Origin: UBA6627 sp965248675
Lineage (GTDB): Bacteria > Chloroflexota > Dehalococcoidia > UBA2979
Reading direction: 5' to 3'
DNA: 64,000 nt
NCBI GenBank assembly: GCA_965248675.1
Contig: CBDFJZ010000008.1
Coordinates: forward strand, 558,001-622,000
Position numbers and translations under genes: made by a program. How positions within the stretch are numbered: position 1 is the first letter of the stretch; the number at the start of each line of letters is the position of its first letter. This document shows positions 26,365 to 36,531 of this stretch, piece after piece. Below the pieces are notes generated by a model. It did not search any database and was not told where the DNA came from. It saw only the letters and a list, made by a program, of their open reading frames with translations.

Positions 26365-27245
26365 CAGAGCACTGCCCAGCCGATCGCGATCACGACCACC
26401 ATCTCAGCGATGTAGACATAGGCAGACAGCTCGCCGTCAAACGCGTCAAACACCCAGTTGTTCACGTGCACGAACGACGCCAGCACGCTCACCAGCGCCC
26501 ACCAGTCGGCGGCCCCACGCTCCAGCACGTCCCCGAGGATCCCGCCGACCGCCGTGGCGAGGAAGAAGAAGCCGAGGATCGCTGCCGCCGCATACGCCCG
26601 ACGGTCGGTGAACGACGAGATCGCCAGCGCAACGGTCGTCAACAGCGTCGCGAGGATCAGGCCGGACACCGCGGCGCGCGGCATGATGTCGAGGTGGTCC
26701 CGGAACCATGTCCACGGGTTGTCCGCGATCACGAGTTGCGTGACATAGACCAGGGCCTGCGGAAACAGCAAGATCGCGGTCATCACGGTCATGAACCCGA
26801 GCCAGCGCGCCACGATGTAGTTCGTCGGTGTCAGCGGGCGCACGAAGTAGAGCACCAGCGTGCCGCTGCGCCGATCGGGGCAGAGCATTTCCGGCCCAAG
26901 CGCGCCCGCGAACAACAGCAGCGGCACCTGCGCGAACTCGTAATAGGCGCGGTTCGTGAAGTCCTCGAGCTCCAGTTCGTTGAGGTCCCCACCGAACGAG
27001 GCGACGAATCCGACGATCACGATCGTGATCAGCGCCGGCGCGAGCGCGAGCAGGATCAACCCGAACGGCAGCAGCTTCGAGGCCAGGCTGCGCCCGAGGC
27101 CGAGCGACGCGCGCACCGAGTCGCGCCAGATCGCCCGGATCGCCTGCGCGAGCCCTTCACGTTCGCCCTCGAAGCGCCGGTAGCCGAGATCGAAGACCTC
27201 GCCTTCGGTCTCGCGGCGACGCTCGACTGCTGGTTCCGTGGTCAC
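26337..27245 (-). CDS. ABC permease protein
   Basis: 302 residues. An N-terminal cytoplasmic segment contains VFDLGYRRFEGEREGLAQAI, which recurs in ABC permeases of actinobacteria and Chloroflexota. About six hydrophobic segments follow, with a loop CPDRRSGTLVLYFVRPLTPT like that of ABC-2 permeases. Pairs with the upstream ATPase, whose gene overlaps it by 4 bases. Confidence 0.85.
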   Translation of the reverse strand: MTTEPAVERRRETEGEVFDLGYRRFEGEREGLAQAIRAIWRDSVRASLGLGRSLASKLLPFGLILLALAPALITIVIVGFVASFGGDLNELELEDFTNRAYYEFAQVPLLLFAGALGPEMLCPDRRSGTLVLYFVRPLTPTNYIVARWLGFMTVMTAILLFPQALVYVTQLVIADNPWTWFRDHLDIMPRAAVSGLILATLLTTVALAISSFTDRRAYAAAAILGFFFLATAVGGILGDVLERGAADWWALVSVLASFVHVNNWVFDAFDGELSAYVYIAEMVVVIAIGWAVLWWRYRGAAS

Positions 27246-28156
27246 GAGCCCGGCCCGACGGCGTCTCTCCGGAACAGTTCGGTCAGCGAGTGTTGGCGCG
27301 GCGCCATCGAGTACAGCAGCGCGCCCGACGCCACGAGCGCGTCGCGAATCGTGTCGTAATCAGCGTCCTGCACGCCGTCCACGATCAGCTGATCGCCATC
27401 GCGATGCGCCTCCAGGCCGCGCGACTTCAGCTCCGCCTCCAACGCCTCGACGCCTTCGCTCACCTGGATCGCCAGCGCCGCCGTTTCGGTGGTGAACCCG
27501 GCCACGGTTCCCTCCCGGGTCACCTGGCCAGCGTCGAGGACGATCACCCGTTCACAGGTGCGCTCGACGTCGCCCATCAGGTGTGACGAGAGCACGACGC
27601 TGATCCCGAACTCGCGCCCAGTGTGGCCGATCAAGTCCAGCATCTGTTGTCGACCCATCGGATCGAGGCCAGCGGTCGGTTCGTCCAGCAACACGAGCGC
27701 CGGGTCGTGAACCAGCGTCTGCGCCAGCTTCACGCGCTGCTGCATGCCCGTGGAGTAGGTGCCGAGCGGTCGGTAGCGCTCTTCGTCCAGTCCCACGTGC
27801 CGCAGCGTGTCGGCGGCGCGCACCCGTGCATCGTGATGCGGCAAGCCGCTGAGCTGTCCCATGTAGGAGAGGAACTCGACGGCGTCGACGTTCCCCGGCA
27901 GGCAATCGTGCTCTGGCATGTAGCCGATGCGCTGGCGGACGACGGGAGTCGTCGCGACGTCCACGCCCTCGAACAACGCGCGCCCGGCGGTGGGGTCGAT
28001 CAGGCCGAGAAACAGCTTCAGCGCGGTGCTCTTGCCGGCACCGTTCGCGCCGAGGAGCCCGGTGATCCCGGGTTCGACGACAAAGTTGACGCCGTCGAGC
28101 GCCCGCACCGGTCCGTATCGCTTTTCGAGCCGTTCGGCTTCCAGAAGTGCGGGCAT
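27242..28156 (-). CDS. ABC transporter ATP-binding protein
   Basis: 304 residues from ATG 28156. Walker A GLLGANGAGKSTALKLFLG, signature GTYSTGMQQRVKLAQTLV, Walker B LVLLDEPTAGLDPMGR, switch His in VLSSHLMGDVE. C-terminal regulatory part of about 80 residues. First gene of the four-gene, minus-strand operon ATPase - permease - ATPase - permease. All junctions overlap, so the products are probably made in equal amounts. Confidence 0.9.
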   Translation of the reverse strand: MPALLEAERLEKRYGPVRALDGVNFVVEPGITGLLGANGAGKSTALKLFLGLIDPTAGRALFEGVDVATTPVVRQRIGYMPEHDCLPGNVDAVEFLSYMGQLSGLPHHDARVRAADTLRHVGLDEERYRPLGTYSTGMQQRVKLAQTLVHDPALVLLDEPTAGLDPMGRQQMLDLIGHTGREFGISVVLSSHLMGDVERTCERVIVLDAGQVTREGTVAGFTTETAALAIQVSEGVEALEAELKSRGLEAHRDGDQLIVDGVQDADYDTIRDALVASGALLYSMAPRQHSLTELFRRDAVGPGS

Positions 28157-28163
28157 CGCAGCG

Positions 28164-28169
28164 AGTATA
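28164..28169 (-). promoter_or_regulatory. Leaderless -10 element TATACT
   Basis: On the minus strand TATACT is followed by 7 bases (CGCTGCG) and the ATG at 28156. It is the closest to a consensus -10 of the examples in this window and probably drives the double ABC operon. No convincing -35. Confidence 0.5.
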
Positions 28170-28230
28170 GGGTCCACACTTGCTATGACGGCGTCACCCG
28201 AATGGGGCATCCTGGCGTCGGAAGGGGGGA

Positions 28231-29133
28231 CTACTTCCGCATCTCCGAGGCGGCCGCCTCGTTCGCGACCACGACCGGCTGGCGCCATGTCGTGAAGCCG
28301 GTCGGGTCGATCATCGTGAGCCGCTCCCAGCGCGGTTGCCCCTTCGGCTTAGTCCAGACCTCGTGGCCCGCCGCCTCGACGAGCACGGCGCTGGCCGCGA
28401 TATCCCAGACGTGTGGGTCCGGGTTGCGAGCGGCGGTGAGCACGCCGGCGGCGACGAGGGCGCCCTCGAGCGCGGTCGAGCCCAGCGAGCGGTAGTCCCA
28501 CGCTGCCGCTCGGGTCTGTCCTCCAATGCGCCTGCCGGCGCGGGGCTGGCCGCCCATGGGCGTCGCGACGATGCCGCGGAGGCGACCGGAGGATGCACGG
28601 CCGTTGGTGGCCAGCAACTCGCCGTCGAACCGGAGCCGGCCGCCGCGGTGCGCGTGGTAGACGCCCGGACGCCCGAGGTGGGTCGCAACGCCCCAGATCG
28701 CACCCGCGACCGGCGTGGGTCCCTCGAAGACGCCGATCGAGCACGAGTAGAAGGGGACGCCGTTGACGAAGTTCTGGGTGCCGTCGATCGGATCGACGGC
28801 CCAGGTGAAGCGGGCGCCGGGCAGGAACGAGTCGGCGGTCTCCTCACCGAGGAACGCGTGCTCCGGGTAGCGCGTCGCGATCCGCTCGCGGATCAGCTCC
28901 TCGACCGCTTGATCGACGTCGGAAACTGGATTGAAGGGCGCTCGCTCGCCGGAGGGTGTGTCCTTGTAGGTGACAACGATCTCGCGCTCGAGGGCGTCGA
29001 GGATGGCGGCGCCGGCCCCGGCGGCGATCGCGTGTGCGGCCTGCTCGAGTTCGGCGGCGATGGCCGCGTCATACTCCGGGGGCGGGTCCTGCACGGGTCG
29101 CACTTCCTCGGCTGATTCGGGCTCCCCGATCAT
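28231..29133 (-). CDS. Inositol-monophosphatase-family phosphatase
   Basis: 300 residues. The Mg/Li-sensitive phosphatase signatures are present: Glu pair in HAFLGEETADSF, WAVDPIDGTQNFVNGVPFYS and the late WDIAASAVLVEAAGHEV. This family hydrolyses inositol-1-phosphate, fructose-1,6-bisphosphate, histidinol-phosphate or 3'-phosphoadenosine phosphates, and the exact substrate cannot be read here. Length slightly above the usual 260-275 because of a 30-residue N-terminal extension. Independent gene, divergent from the following lipoprotein gene. Confidence 0.9.
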   Translation of the reverse strand: MIGEPESAEEVRPVQDPPPEYDAAIAAELEQAAHAIAAGAGAAILDALEREIVVTYKDTPSGERAPFNPVSDVDQAVEELIRERIATRYPEHAFLGEETADSFLPGARFTWAVDPIDGTQNFVNGVPFYSCSIGVFEGPTPVAGAIWGVATHLGRPGVYHAHRGGRLRFDGELLATNGRASSGRLRGIVATPMGGQPRAGRRIGGQTRAAAWDYRSLGSTALEGALVAAGVLTAARNPDPHVWDIAASAVLVEAAGHEVWTKPKGQPRWERLTMIDPTGFTTWRQPVVVANEAAASEMRK

Positions 29134-29286
29134 GCCACGGTGTCGCCGTCTGAGCGCTCGTTACCTGCGTGACGACACGCGTCCGAGGTCACTTCAGCCC
29201 GCCGTTATGTGAGGGCCGGCACTCACGATGCTGTCCAAGCCAGTAGCATGCGCGCGATCATGATGAGAGCCATCGGATGTCGACAA

Positions 29287-32247
29287 ATGAGTCGCTTCGC
29301 ACCAGTGCTGCTGGTGCTTGCCGCTGTTCTGATCGGCGCCTGCACCGGCGGCGGCGACGATACGCCCACGCCCACCACCACGCCGGACGGCTCCGAGGCG
29401 ACACCGGCGCCGACGCGCACGCCGTCTCCGGCCCGTACGCCGGTCCCGACGGCGACGCCGACCGCGACGCCGGTGCCGAGCCAGACCGCCAACCTCGAGG
29501 TGATCGTCGAATTCGCCGTCAGCGCGGAGCTGCACAACCTCGCAATCCTCGAGATGTTCTCCGGCGGCTTCGAGCACGAATTGCTCTCGCCCGAGGTCGA
29601 GGTCGACCTCGAGCTATACGAACTGCTGATCGCGCAGTGGGAGCATCTTGCGTCAATCGAGGGGGGATACGCTGGCCGCCCTCGAAGCGCTCGACAACGC
29701 CACCGTCGCACGGGCGGGCGGGGCGGGGGCTACGCGGCCGATCGCGCTCGAGCACAGCCGCCCGGCAGAGACGGCGGCGGCGAGCAGCGGGTTGCTGGAC
29801 TCGGCGGCGGCGTTCTTCGGCTGGGTCGGGGACTCGGGCACCCGGTCGCGCGAGCGCATCCTCACCGTCGCCGACGCGATGTCTGACGCTGAACGCGATC
29901 AACTCTTCGCGGAGTGGCAGCAGTTCTACCCGGAGGCCTCATCAGGAGTCAGCAACGGCTCGGACCTCATCACCAGGCTCCGCGCCGGCGATCTCGACGC
30001 GAACGCCTCGCGGATTCACGGGCAGCCTCGAGGTGTCGAACACGAGCGTCGACGCGCCCCGGTACGGACAGCTCGCCCAGGACGAAGGGCTGCTCCTCAA
30101 CCAGGTCGTCGTCGAAGAGGGCATCGAGGGCCTGAAGCGCGGCGCCGAGTTCAACGTCGACGCCACGGTCGCGGTCCTCAAGGCGCAGTTCCCCGGCACC
30201 GAGAGCGGCACCGGTTACGCCGACAAGGCGAACGAGTGGCTGGACTACCTGGGCGAGGTCTACGACGACCCGACGCGCGGCGTGTTCGACGTGCTGCGCA
30301 ACCAGGTCGACGCGCAGATCCTCACGCCGTTCGGCGAGCAGCTCGACGCCGCATTCGAGGGCGTCGCCGGCGAACTCAGCGGCCTCGTCTCTTCGGCAGC
30401 CGAGCAGCTGCTCGGCTTCGACAGCCCCTCGGCGGCGCTCGGCTCCGCGGCCGACCTCGGATTCGCGCGGCTCGAGGAGGGCACGCGCGCGGCGATCGCC
30501 GACGGTGATGTCCAGCAAGTGGGCGGTGATCCACGCGCGGGCCTTGACGATCTGATCCCGGCGCTGACGGTTGCGGTGCCGGACCCGGAGGACCCGGTGG
30601 TGACGCTGCCGCAGGGCACGTATGACGTGCAGGGCTTCGACGAGGAAGGGGTGCCGCTGACCTCGGGGGTGGTCGCGGTGGAAGCGGGCTGGGAGAAGCC
30701 GGTCGGCCCCGAGGCGTCGGCGTTGCCGACGCCGCTGCTGCGCGTGCAGGAGGTCGAGGCGGAAGTCGCGGCCGAGGCAGAGGCGAGCGCCGGGGCCGGC
30801 GCGGACGCGACCGTGACGCCGATTCCGACGGAGACGCGGTGGGTGAAGGTCTCGCCGGTGATCAATCCGGACAACGACCCCACCGAGATCAACGTCGAAG
30901 CGACGCAAGGCCGCAGGACTGGCACGGTCGACGACTGGGAGATTGCGGAAACGAGCTTCAGTCACCGCTGGAAGGACGTCGACAACGGCTACACCTACTG
31001 GGACTGGACGTTCACGTACAGCTGGGATGCGCCGCCGGACACGCTAGAACCGGGTGAACCCTGGCCGCTGGAGGCCTCCGGATCGCGAGCCGGCGAGCAG
31101 GAGTATTCCGGCTTCCCCGGCGAGGCGTTCGAGTACCGGCTGGAGGGGGGCTGGCACGCTGATCGCTGAACGGGACCCCGATCGGACGGTGTCGGTCTCC
31201 GGCTCCGATATCAGCCTCGGGGGAGGCGTCGCCTCGGACACACAGCAGTACATCCTGATCGCACCCGAGGGGACCAGCGGCACCTTCACGCTGAGCGCGT
31301 TCATGTGGAACCGCTCGGGCACCGACGTGTACTGGACGTACGAGGCGCAGCAGGTGCCGATCGAGGTACCCGAGCCGCCGCCCGCGTCCGACCAGCCGAC
31401 GATCGGCTTCCCGGAGACCTACGAGGCGTTCATCGAGTCCATCGGTTATGGGCAGTACGAGGTTGAGCGCGAGGAGTGCGAGCGCTTCGCCTCGGACATG
31501 GTGCGGCAGCTATGCGACCGGGCGCCGGAGATCGAAGAGTTCGCTGAGCGGGTGACCGGCCGCGAGGAGACCGCGCGGCTGGGCGGTCTCGAGGAGCCAC
31601 GCGACTGCCTCGAGCTTCCGGCTGGCGGCGAACGCCTGGGCTGCCAGCTGACCAGGACACTGCTCGAGAAGGACGTCGAGGGCTGCCGCCTAAACTTCGA
31701 GGGCGAGCTGCGGGAGTTGTGCCTGGTGGGGATCGCCGCGACGACGAACGATCCCACTCTCATCGTCGATCTGGGCGACGAGGCAATTCGCGGCTACGTG
31801 AGTACGAGTGGCGACTTCTCCGTCCTCGACCAGATCGAAGATTCACTCCATCACGACCAAGCAATCCTCGTCGGCCTCGGAATCTCGCTCGGGGACGTGG
31901 CGCTCGAGGGTTCAGCGTCGACCCGGATTCCTCCGGCCGACTTCTGCCGGTCGCGACTGCGCGGCAACTACGCCACCACGTCCGATCCGGTGTACACCAC
32001 GCCCGAGCACGAGGTGACCAGCAACCGCAACTTCTGCGAGCAGGAGGTGATGACCGCGCGGATGTTCGCCAATCCGGACCTCGCGATCTGCGAGCGATAC
32101 GCCCTGCGGATCGATCCAACCTTCGAGCGATTCGGCGAAGAGACGGACGACGACGTTCGGACACGCTATGCCAACGACTGCGCGAAGGTGTTCGACGACC
32201 TCGAGCTGCTCAAGCGGGAGCAGGCCGAGGAGGGGACCGACGGCTAG
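29287..32247 (+). CDS. Large secreted lipoprotein, split by three frameshifts
   Basis: One gene of about 985 codons appears to be broken into four frames. It starts MSRFAPVLLVLAAVLIGAC, a lipoprotein signal with lipobox, then a Thr/Pro/Ala linker. The frame moves by +1 near 29660 (in a run of 6 G), near 30010, and near 31147 (another run of 6 G). Each is explained by one extra base. After the last, the reading runs to TAG at 32247 and includes a Cys-rich helical region (CERFASDMVRQLC, CEQEVMTARMF). Sequence stays protein-like across every junction, which argues for a single gene. Function unknown. Two of three shifts lie in homopolymers, so assembly error or slippage is as likely as decay. 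Confidence 0.65.
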
Positions 32248-34277
32248 GTCGCGAGCGCCCCGCTAGACTCCTCGACGAGCTTCAGCAGCTCTCCCATCAG
32301 GTCGACGAGGTCGAAGTCAGACGGCGTGAACACCCGCTTGATCCCGAGGCCCTCGAGGGTGGGCATGTCCTCGCGAGGAATGATGCCGCCAAAGACGACC
32401 GCGATCTCGTCTGCCGCGCCCGCTGCCTCCAGCTCGGTCATCAGCTGCTCCGCCAGCTCGAGGTGCGATCCGCTCAGGATCGAGATACCGATCACATGCG
32501 CGGACTCGTCGACAGCGGAGCGAACGATCTCCTCCGGGGTGAGGCGGATGCCGGAGTAGATCACCTCGAAGCCCGCGTCGCGGGCGGCGACGGCGATCAC
32601 CTCGGCGCCGTTGGAGTGGCCGTCGAGGCCGGGTTTGCCGATGACGATGCGAGGTCGCCGGCCGGTGCGCGTGGCGAAGTCGTTGGACCGCTCGCGGAGG
32701 CGCTCCATCTGCTCGCCGGTCAGTCCGAGGTGTTGGCCCTCGATGCCGGTCGGCGGGCGGTACTCGCCGAAGGCGCGGCGGAGCGCATCCGACCACTCGC
32801 CGGTGGTGACGCGGGCGAGGGCGCAGTCGATCGAGGTCTCCATCAGGTTCTCGCCCGCCGTCGCGGCGGCCTCGAGGGTCTGAAGGGCGGCCTGGGCCTT
32901 TGCGTCGTCGCGGTTGCGCTTCGTCTCCTCGAGGCGGTCGGTGGTCCAGCGGGCCTCGTCCGGGTCGATGCGAAAGATGCCCCCCTCCTCGTCCGAGGCG
33001 AGCGGAGAGTCGAGGGCGTCGGTCCAGCGGTTCACGCCGACGACGATCTTGTCGCCGGTGTTGATGGCGCTGACCCGCTCGGCCATCGAGGCAACCAGCG
33101 CGGACTTTATGTAGCCGGACTCGACGGCGGCGCGGATCCCGCCGGCCTCGAGGATGCGGTCGATCTCGGCGCGCGCCTGCGCCTTCAGGTCGTTGACCTT
33201 CGACTCGATCACGGGCGAGCCGTCGAAGAGGTCTGGGTACTCGAGGAGGTCGCTTTCGTAGGCGAGGATCTGCTGGAGGCGGAGCGCCCACTGCTGGTCC
33301 CAGGGCCTCGGGAGGCCGAGCGCCTCGTTCCACGCCGGCAGCTGCAGCGCGCGACAGCGGGCGTTGCGGCTGAGCGTGACGCCGAGCGTTTCGAGGAGGA
33401 TCCGCCAGGCGTTGTTCTCGGGCTGTTGTTCGGTGAGCCCCAGACTGTTGACCTGCACGCCGTAGCGGAAGCGGCGGAAGCGCGGGTTCTCGACGCCGTA
33501 GCGCTCGCGGGTGATCTCGTCCCAGAGCTCCGTGAAGGCGCGCATCTTCGACATCTCTTCGACGAAGCGAATGCCGGAATTGACGAAAAAGCTGATGCGG
33601 CCGACGACGGCCTCGAAGCGCTCATCTGTGATGTTCCCGCGCTCACGAATCTCATCGAGGATGCCGATCGCGTTGGCGAGCGCGAAGGCGAGCTCTTGCG
33701 CCGGCGTCGCCCCGGCCTCCTGAAGATGGTAGCTGCAGATGTTGGAGGGGTTCCACTTCGGGATCTCCTCCAGGCAGTACTCGTATGTCTCGGCGATCAG
33801 CCGCAGGCTCGCGTCCGGGGGAAAGATGTAGGTGCCGCGCGCCAGGTACTCCTTGACGATGTCGTTCTGCGTCGTGCCCTGCAGCTTCGAAACGTCCTCG
33901 CCACGCTCCCGCGCCAGCGCCACGTAGAGCGCGAGCATCCACATCGCCGTGGCGTTGATGGTCATGGAGGTGTTCATCTGCTCAAGGGGGATGCCCTCGA
34001 ACAGCACGTGGAAGTCGTCGAGGCTGTTGATCGGCACCCCGACCTTGCCCACCTCGGGACGGGCGAGCGGGTGATCCGAGGAGTAGCCGGTCTGCGTGGG
34101 GAGGTCGAAGGCGATCGAGAGGCCGACCTGGCCGGCGGCGAGGTTGGAGCGGTAGAGCGCGTTGGAGGCGCGGGCGCTGGTGTGCCCGGCGTACGTGCGG
34201 AAGATCCACGGGCGGTCGGAGGTGGGGTCGCCCTCGTCGTCGTAGAGCAGGTGCGTCTGGCGCGTCTCGTCGCTCAT
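32244..34277 (-). CDS. MeaA-type B12-dependent acyl-CoA mutase (ethylmalonyl-CoA mutase-like)
   Basis: 677 residues in one chain. The catalytic barrel shows LSIAFDLPTQTGYSSDHPLA, QMNTSMTINATAMWMLALY, QGTTQNDIVKEYLARGTYIF and GVQVNSLGLTEQQPENNAWR. The C-terminal cobalamin domain has GKPGLDGHSNGAEVI (the D-x-H-x-x-G base-off motif) and IGISILSGSH. Length and motifs fit the MeaA/ethylmalonyl-CoA mutase branch better than two-subunit methylmalonyl-CoA mutase. It would rearrange ethylmalonyl-CoA to methylsuccinyl-CoA in the ethylmalonyl-CoA pathway, but a methylmalonyl role is not excluded. A B12-riboswitch-controlled importer is the next operon. Confidence 0.85.
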   Translation of the reverse strand: MSDETRQTHLLYDDEGDPTSDRPWIFRTYAGHTSARASNALYRSNLAAGQVGLSIAFDLPTQTGYSSDHPLARPEVGKVGVPINSLDDFHVLFEGIPLEQMNTSMTINATAMWMLALYVALARERGEDVSKLQGTTQNDIVKEYLARGTYIFPPDASLRLIAETYEYCLEEIPKWNPSNICSYHLQEAGATPAQELAFALANAIGILDEIRERGNITDERFEAVVGRISFFVNSGIRFVEEMSKMRAFTELWDEITRERYGVENPRFRRFRYGVQVNSLGLTEQQPENNAWRILLETLGVTLSRNARCRALQLPAWNEALGLPRPWDQQWALRLQQILAYESDLLEYPDLFDGSPVIESKVNDLKAQARAEIDRILEAGGIRAAVESGYIKSALVASMAERVSAINTGDKIVVGVNRWTDALDSPLASDEEGGIFRIDPDEARWTTDRLEETKRNRDDAKAQAALQTLEAAATAGENLMETSIDCALARVTTGEWSDALRRAFGEYRPPTGIEGQHLGLTGEQMERLRERSNDFATRTGRRPRIVIGKPGLDGHSNGAEVIAVAARDAGFEVIYSGIRLTPEEIVRSAVDESAHVIGISILSGSHLELAEQLMTELEAAGAADEIAVVFGGIIPREDMPTLEGLGIKRVFTPSDFDLVDLMGELLKLVEESSGALAT

Positions 34278-34353
34278 TGCCGCCGCCTTCCTCGGATGCG
34301 TCGCGGGGCCATGATGATCACATAACACGGGGCGCGCCGCCACGCGCCTCCCG

Positions 34354-34596
34354 ATGCGTCGATGTGGCGTCGCGCTGGTCGCGTCGGAGAGCGGCGCGGA
34401 GGCGCAGATCGTCGTGACGCACGGCTACGTCAGGACTTTAGTGGTGGCGGCGTGCGTGGGGATGCCGCCGGAGGCGGCGGGGTAGATCAACCTGCGAGCG
34501 ACCTCGGGTGGGTTCACGCACCTACACGAGGACGACTACTTCCAGAACCGCCAACTGCGGTTGCAGAACGACGCGAGACAGCTCGAGGGGTCTAGA
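34354..34596 (+). pseudogene. Relic of a histidine-phosphatase (phosphoglycerate-mutase-like) gene
   Basis: The plus-strand frame reads AQIVVTHGYVRTLVVAACVG, MPPEAAG, TAG, INLRATSGGFTHLHEDDYFQ and NRQLRLQNDARQLEG. This corresponds to the second catalytic His region and C-terminus of the histidine phosphatase superfamily, with a TAG near 34484 where a Trp-Gln pair is usual. The N-terminal RHG half is absent. It sits between the mutase and the B12 importer. Confidence 0.6.
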
Positions 34597-34597
34597 G

Positions 34598-35431
34598 CTA
34601 CGGCCTCGCGGCGGGCAATTCCGGCACGACGATCGGCCGCCCGTCCTCTGGGTGGCGAAGCACCGCGACGCCGGGCCCGTACATGCGCGCGACGTGCTCC
34701 GAGGTGATCACCTCGTCCGGCGTACCGGCGTCGAGGACGCGGCCTTCGGCGAGGAGGACGACGCGGTCGCAGGTGGAAGCGGCTAGGGTCAGGTCGTGTA
34801 ACACGACCAGCACGCCGACACCGTCGGCGGCCAGCACGCGCAGCAGCTCGCAGATCTCCGCCTGGGCGCCGGCGTCGAGGTTGGCGGTCGGTTCGTCGAG
34901 CAAGAGTAGCTCGGCCTGCTGGGCGAGGGCGCGGGCGATGAAGGCGCGGCGGCGCTCGCCGCCGGAGAGGGTACCGACCTCGCGGCCGGCGAGTTCGAGG
35001 CAGCCGGCGCGGGCCATCGCCTCGCGGGCGATCCGGGCGTCGCGGGACGATTCGCGCTCAAACCAGCCGAGGTGGGGGTGGCGCCCGAGCAGCACGAGCT
35101 CGGAGACGAGCATCCCCGAGGGCGCTTCAGGGATTTGCTGTACGACGGCCACCCGGCGGGCGAGCTCGCCGCGATCGAGGGTCGAGGCGGTCTGGCCCGC
35201 GATGCGGACGTCGCCTCGGACGGTCGATTGCACGGCGCTGATGGCGCGGAGGAGGGTGGTCTTGCCGGCGCCGTTCGGGCCGACGAGGCCGACGACCTGG
35301 CCGCGCTCGACGGCGAGGTCGACGCCGTCGACGAGCGCCTTGCCGCCGATGCGAACCTCGAGATCCGCGACCTCGAGGAGCGGGCTCGCGACGACCGTCG
35401 ATTCGGCGGGCGCTACGGGCGTAGCAGGCAT
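34598..35431 (-). CDS. btuD: B12/heme-type ABC importer ATPase (BtuD-like)
   Basis: 277 residues. Walker A GLVGPNGAGKTTLLRAISA, signature GTLSGGERRRAFIARALAQQ, Walker B LLLLDEPTANLDAGAQ, switch His in VVLHDLTLAAS. Belongs to the FecE/BtuD/HmuV importer group. It overlaps the permease by one base. The cobalamin riboswitch upstream of the operon assigns the cargo as vitamin B12 or another corrinoid. Confidence 0.9.
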   Translation of the reverse strand: MPATPVAPAESTVVASPLLEVADLEVRIGGKALVDGVDLAVERGQVVGLVGPNGAGKTTLLRAISAVQSTVRGDVRIAGQTASTLDRGELARRVAVVQQIPEAPSGMLVSELVLLGRHPHLGWFERESSRDARIAREAMARAGCLELAGREVGTLSGGERRRAFIARALAQQAELLLLDEPTANLDAGAQAEICELLRVLAADGVGVLVVLHDLTLAASTCDRVVLLAEGRVLDAGTPDEVITSEHVARMYGPGVAVLRHPEDGRPIVVPELPAARP

Positions 35432-36531
35432 CAGCGGCCGCCGTCCACGCGCCGCGTCCGCAGCAGGTAGAGGAAGAAGGGGCCGCCGAGGATTGCGGTG
35501 AGCACGCCGACCGGGATCTCCTGCGGCGCGAGCAACGTCCGCGAGGCGAGGTCGGTGGCGATCAGGAACGCGGCGCCGCCGAGCGCTGCGACCGGGAACA
35601 GGCGGCGGTGGTCCCAGCCGACGATCATGCGCGCGCTGTGGGGGACGATCAGGCCGACGAAGCCGATGATGCCGGCGATCGAGACGGCGGCGGCCGCCAT
35701 CAACGAGGCGGCGGCGAGGATGAAGAGCGTGGACCGCGTCACGTTGACGCCGAGTTGCGCCGCCTGCTCGCGGCCGAGCTGGAGCACGTTCATGACCCTC
35801 GAATGGAGCGCGACCACCGCCGCCCCGCCGGCGATGTAGGGCAGCCCGACGACGACGCGCTCCCACGAGGCGGTGTTGAAGCCGCCGAAAATGAACGAGA
35901 GGATCGGCTGCGCGCGCTGGCCGCCGGTGAGCAGCATGAACGAGATGCCCGCCGAGAGCACCGCGGAGAGCGCCACGCCCGCGAGGATCAACGTCGCGCC
36001 CCCGGATCCGGAGGACAAACCAGGCGCGGACCTCGCGGCGGCGTAGACCAGGCTGACCGTGACGATCGCGCCGACGAAGGCGAAGATCGGGACCCAACCG
36101 AAGCCGTAGGCGCTGCTGGGCAGCGGCGAGAGGATCGCGATCGCGGCGCCGAAACCGGCGCCCGAGGCGACGCCGAGCAGGAACGGGTCAGCGAGCGGGT
36201 TGCGGAAGACGCCCTGATAGGCGGTGCCGGAGTAGGCGAGCGCGGCGCCCACGAGGCCGGCGGCGACGATCCTCGGCAGGCGCACGTCGATCACGATGCG
36301 CTCCCAGGTGGCGGGAACGTCCTGCTCGATCGCGATCAGCGGGAGCCGGTCGAGCAGCAGGCCAAGCGTGGTGCGCGCGGGGATGTCGGCTGCGCCCTGC
36401 GTGATCGCGACGAGGGCGACGACGACGAGCAGCGCGGTCGCGCCCGCGACCGGACCGACGCGAGCGAACATCGCGAGTCGCCCTCGGATTGAGGGAGTCT
36501 CGATCACGGCGTCCGCTCGCTCGACGTTCAT
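35431..36531 (-). CDS. btuC: FecCD-family permease (BtuC-like)
   Basis: 366 residues with about ten hydrophobic helices. Family segments are GAALAYSGTAYQGVFRNPLA, FLLGVASGAGFGAAIAI, QLGVNVTRSTLFILAAASLM and GFVGLIVPHSARMIVGWDHR, the last being the coupling region typical of BtuC/FhuB permeases. It overlaps the ATPase gene (1 base) and the binding-protein gene (4 bases). Confidence 0.92.
   Translation of the reverse strand: MNVERADAVIETPSIRGRLAMFARVGPVAGATALLVVVALVAITQGAADIPARTTLGLLLDRLPLIAIEQDVPATWERIVIDVRLPRIVAAGLVGAALAYSGTAYQGVFRNPLADPFLLGVASGAGFGAAIAILSPLPSSAYGFGWVPIFAFVGAIVTVSLVYAAARSAPGLSSGSGGATLILAGVALSAVLSAGISFMLLTGGQRAQPILSFIFGGFNTASWERVVVGLPYIAGGAAVVALHSRVMNVLQLGREQAAQLGVNVTRSTLFILAAASLMAAAAVSIAGIIGFVGLIVPHSARMIVGWDHRRLFPVAALGGAAFLIATDLASRTLLAPQEIPVGVLTAILGGPFFLYLLRTRRVDGGR

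Noticed and set aside
31719..34325. 868-residue plus-strand frame opposite the mutase
   Set aside because: Antisense shadow of a strongly recognisable B12 mutase; low-complexity composition.
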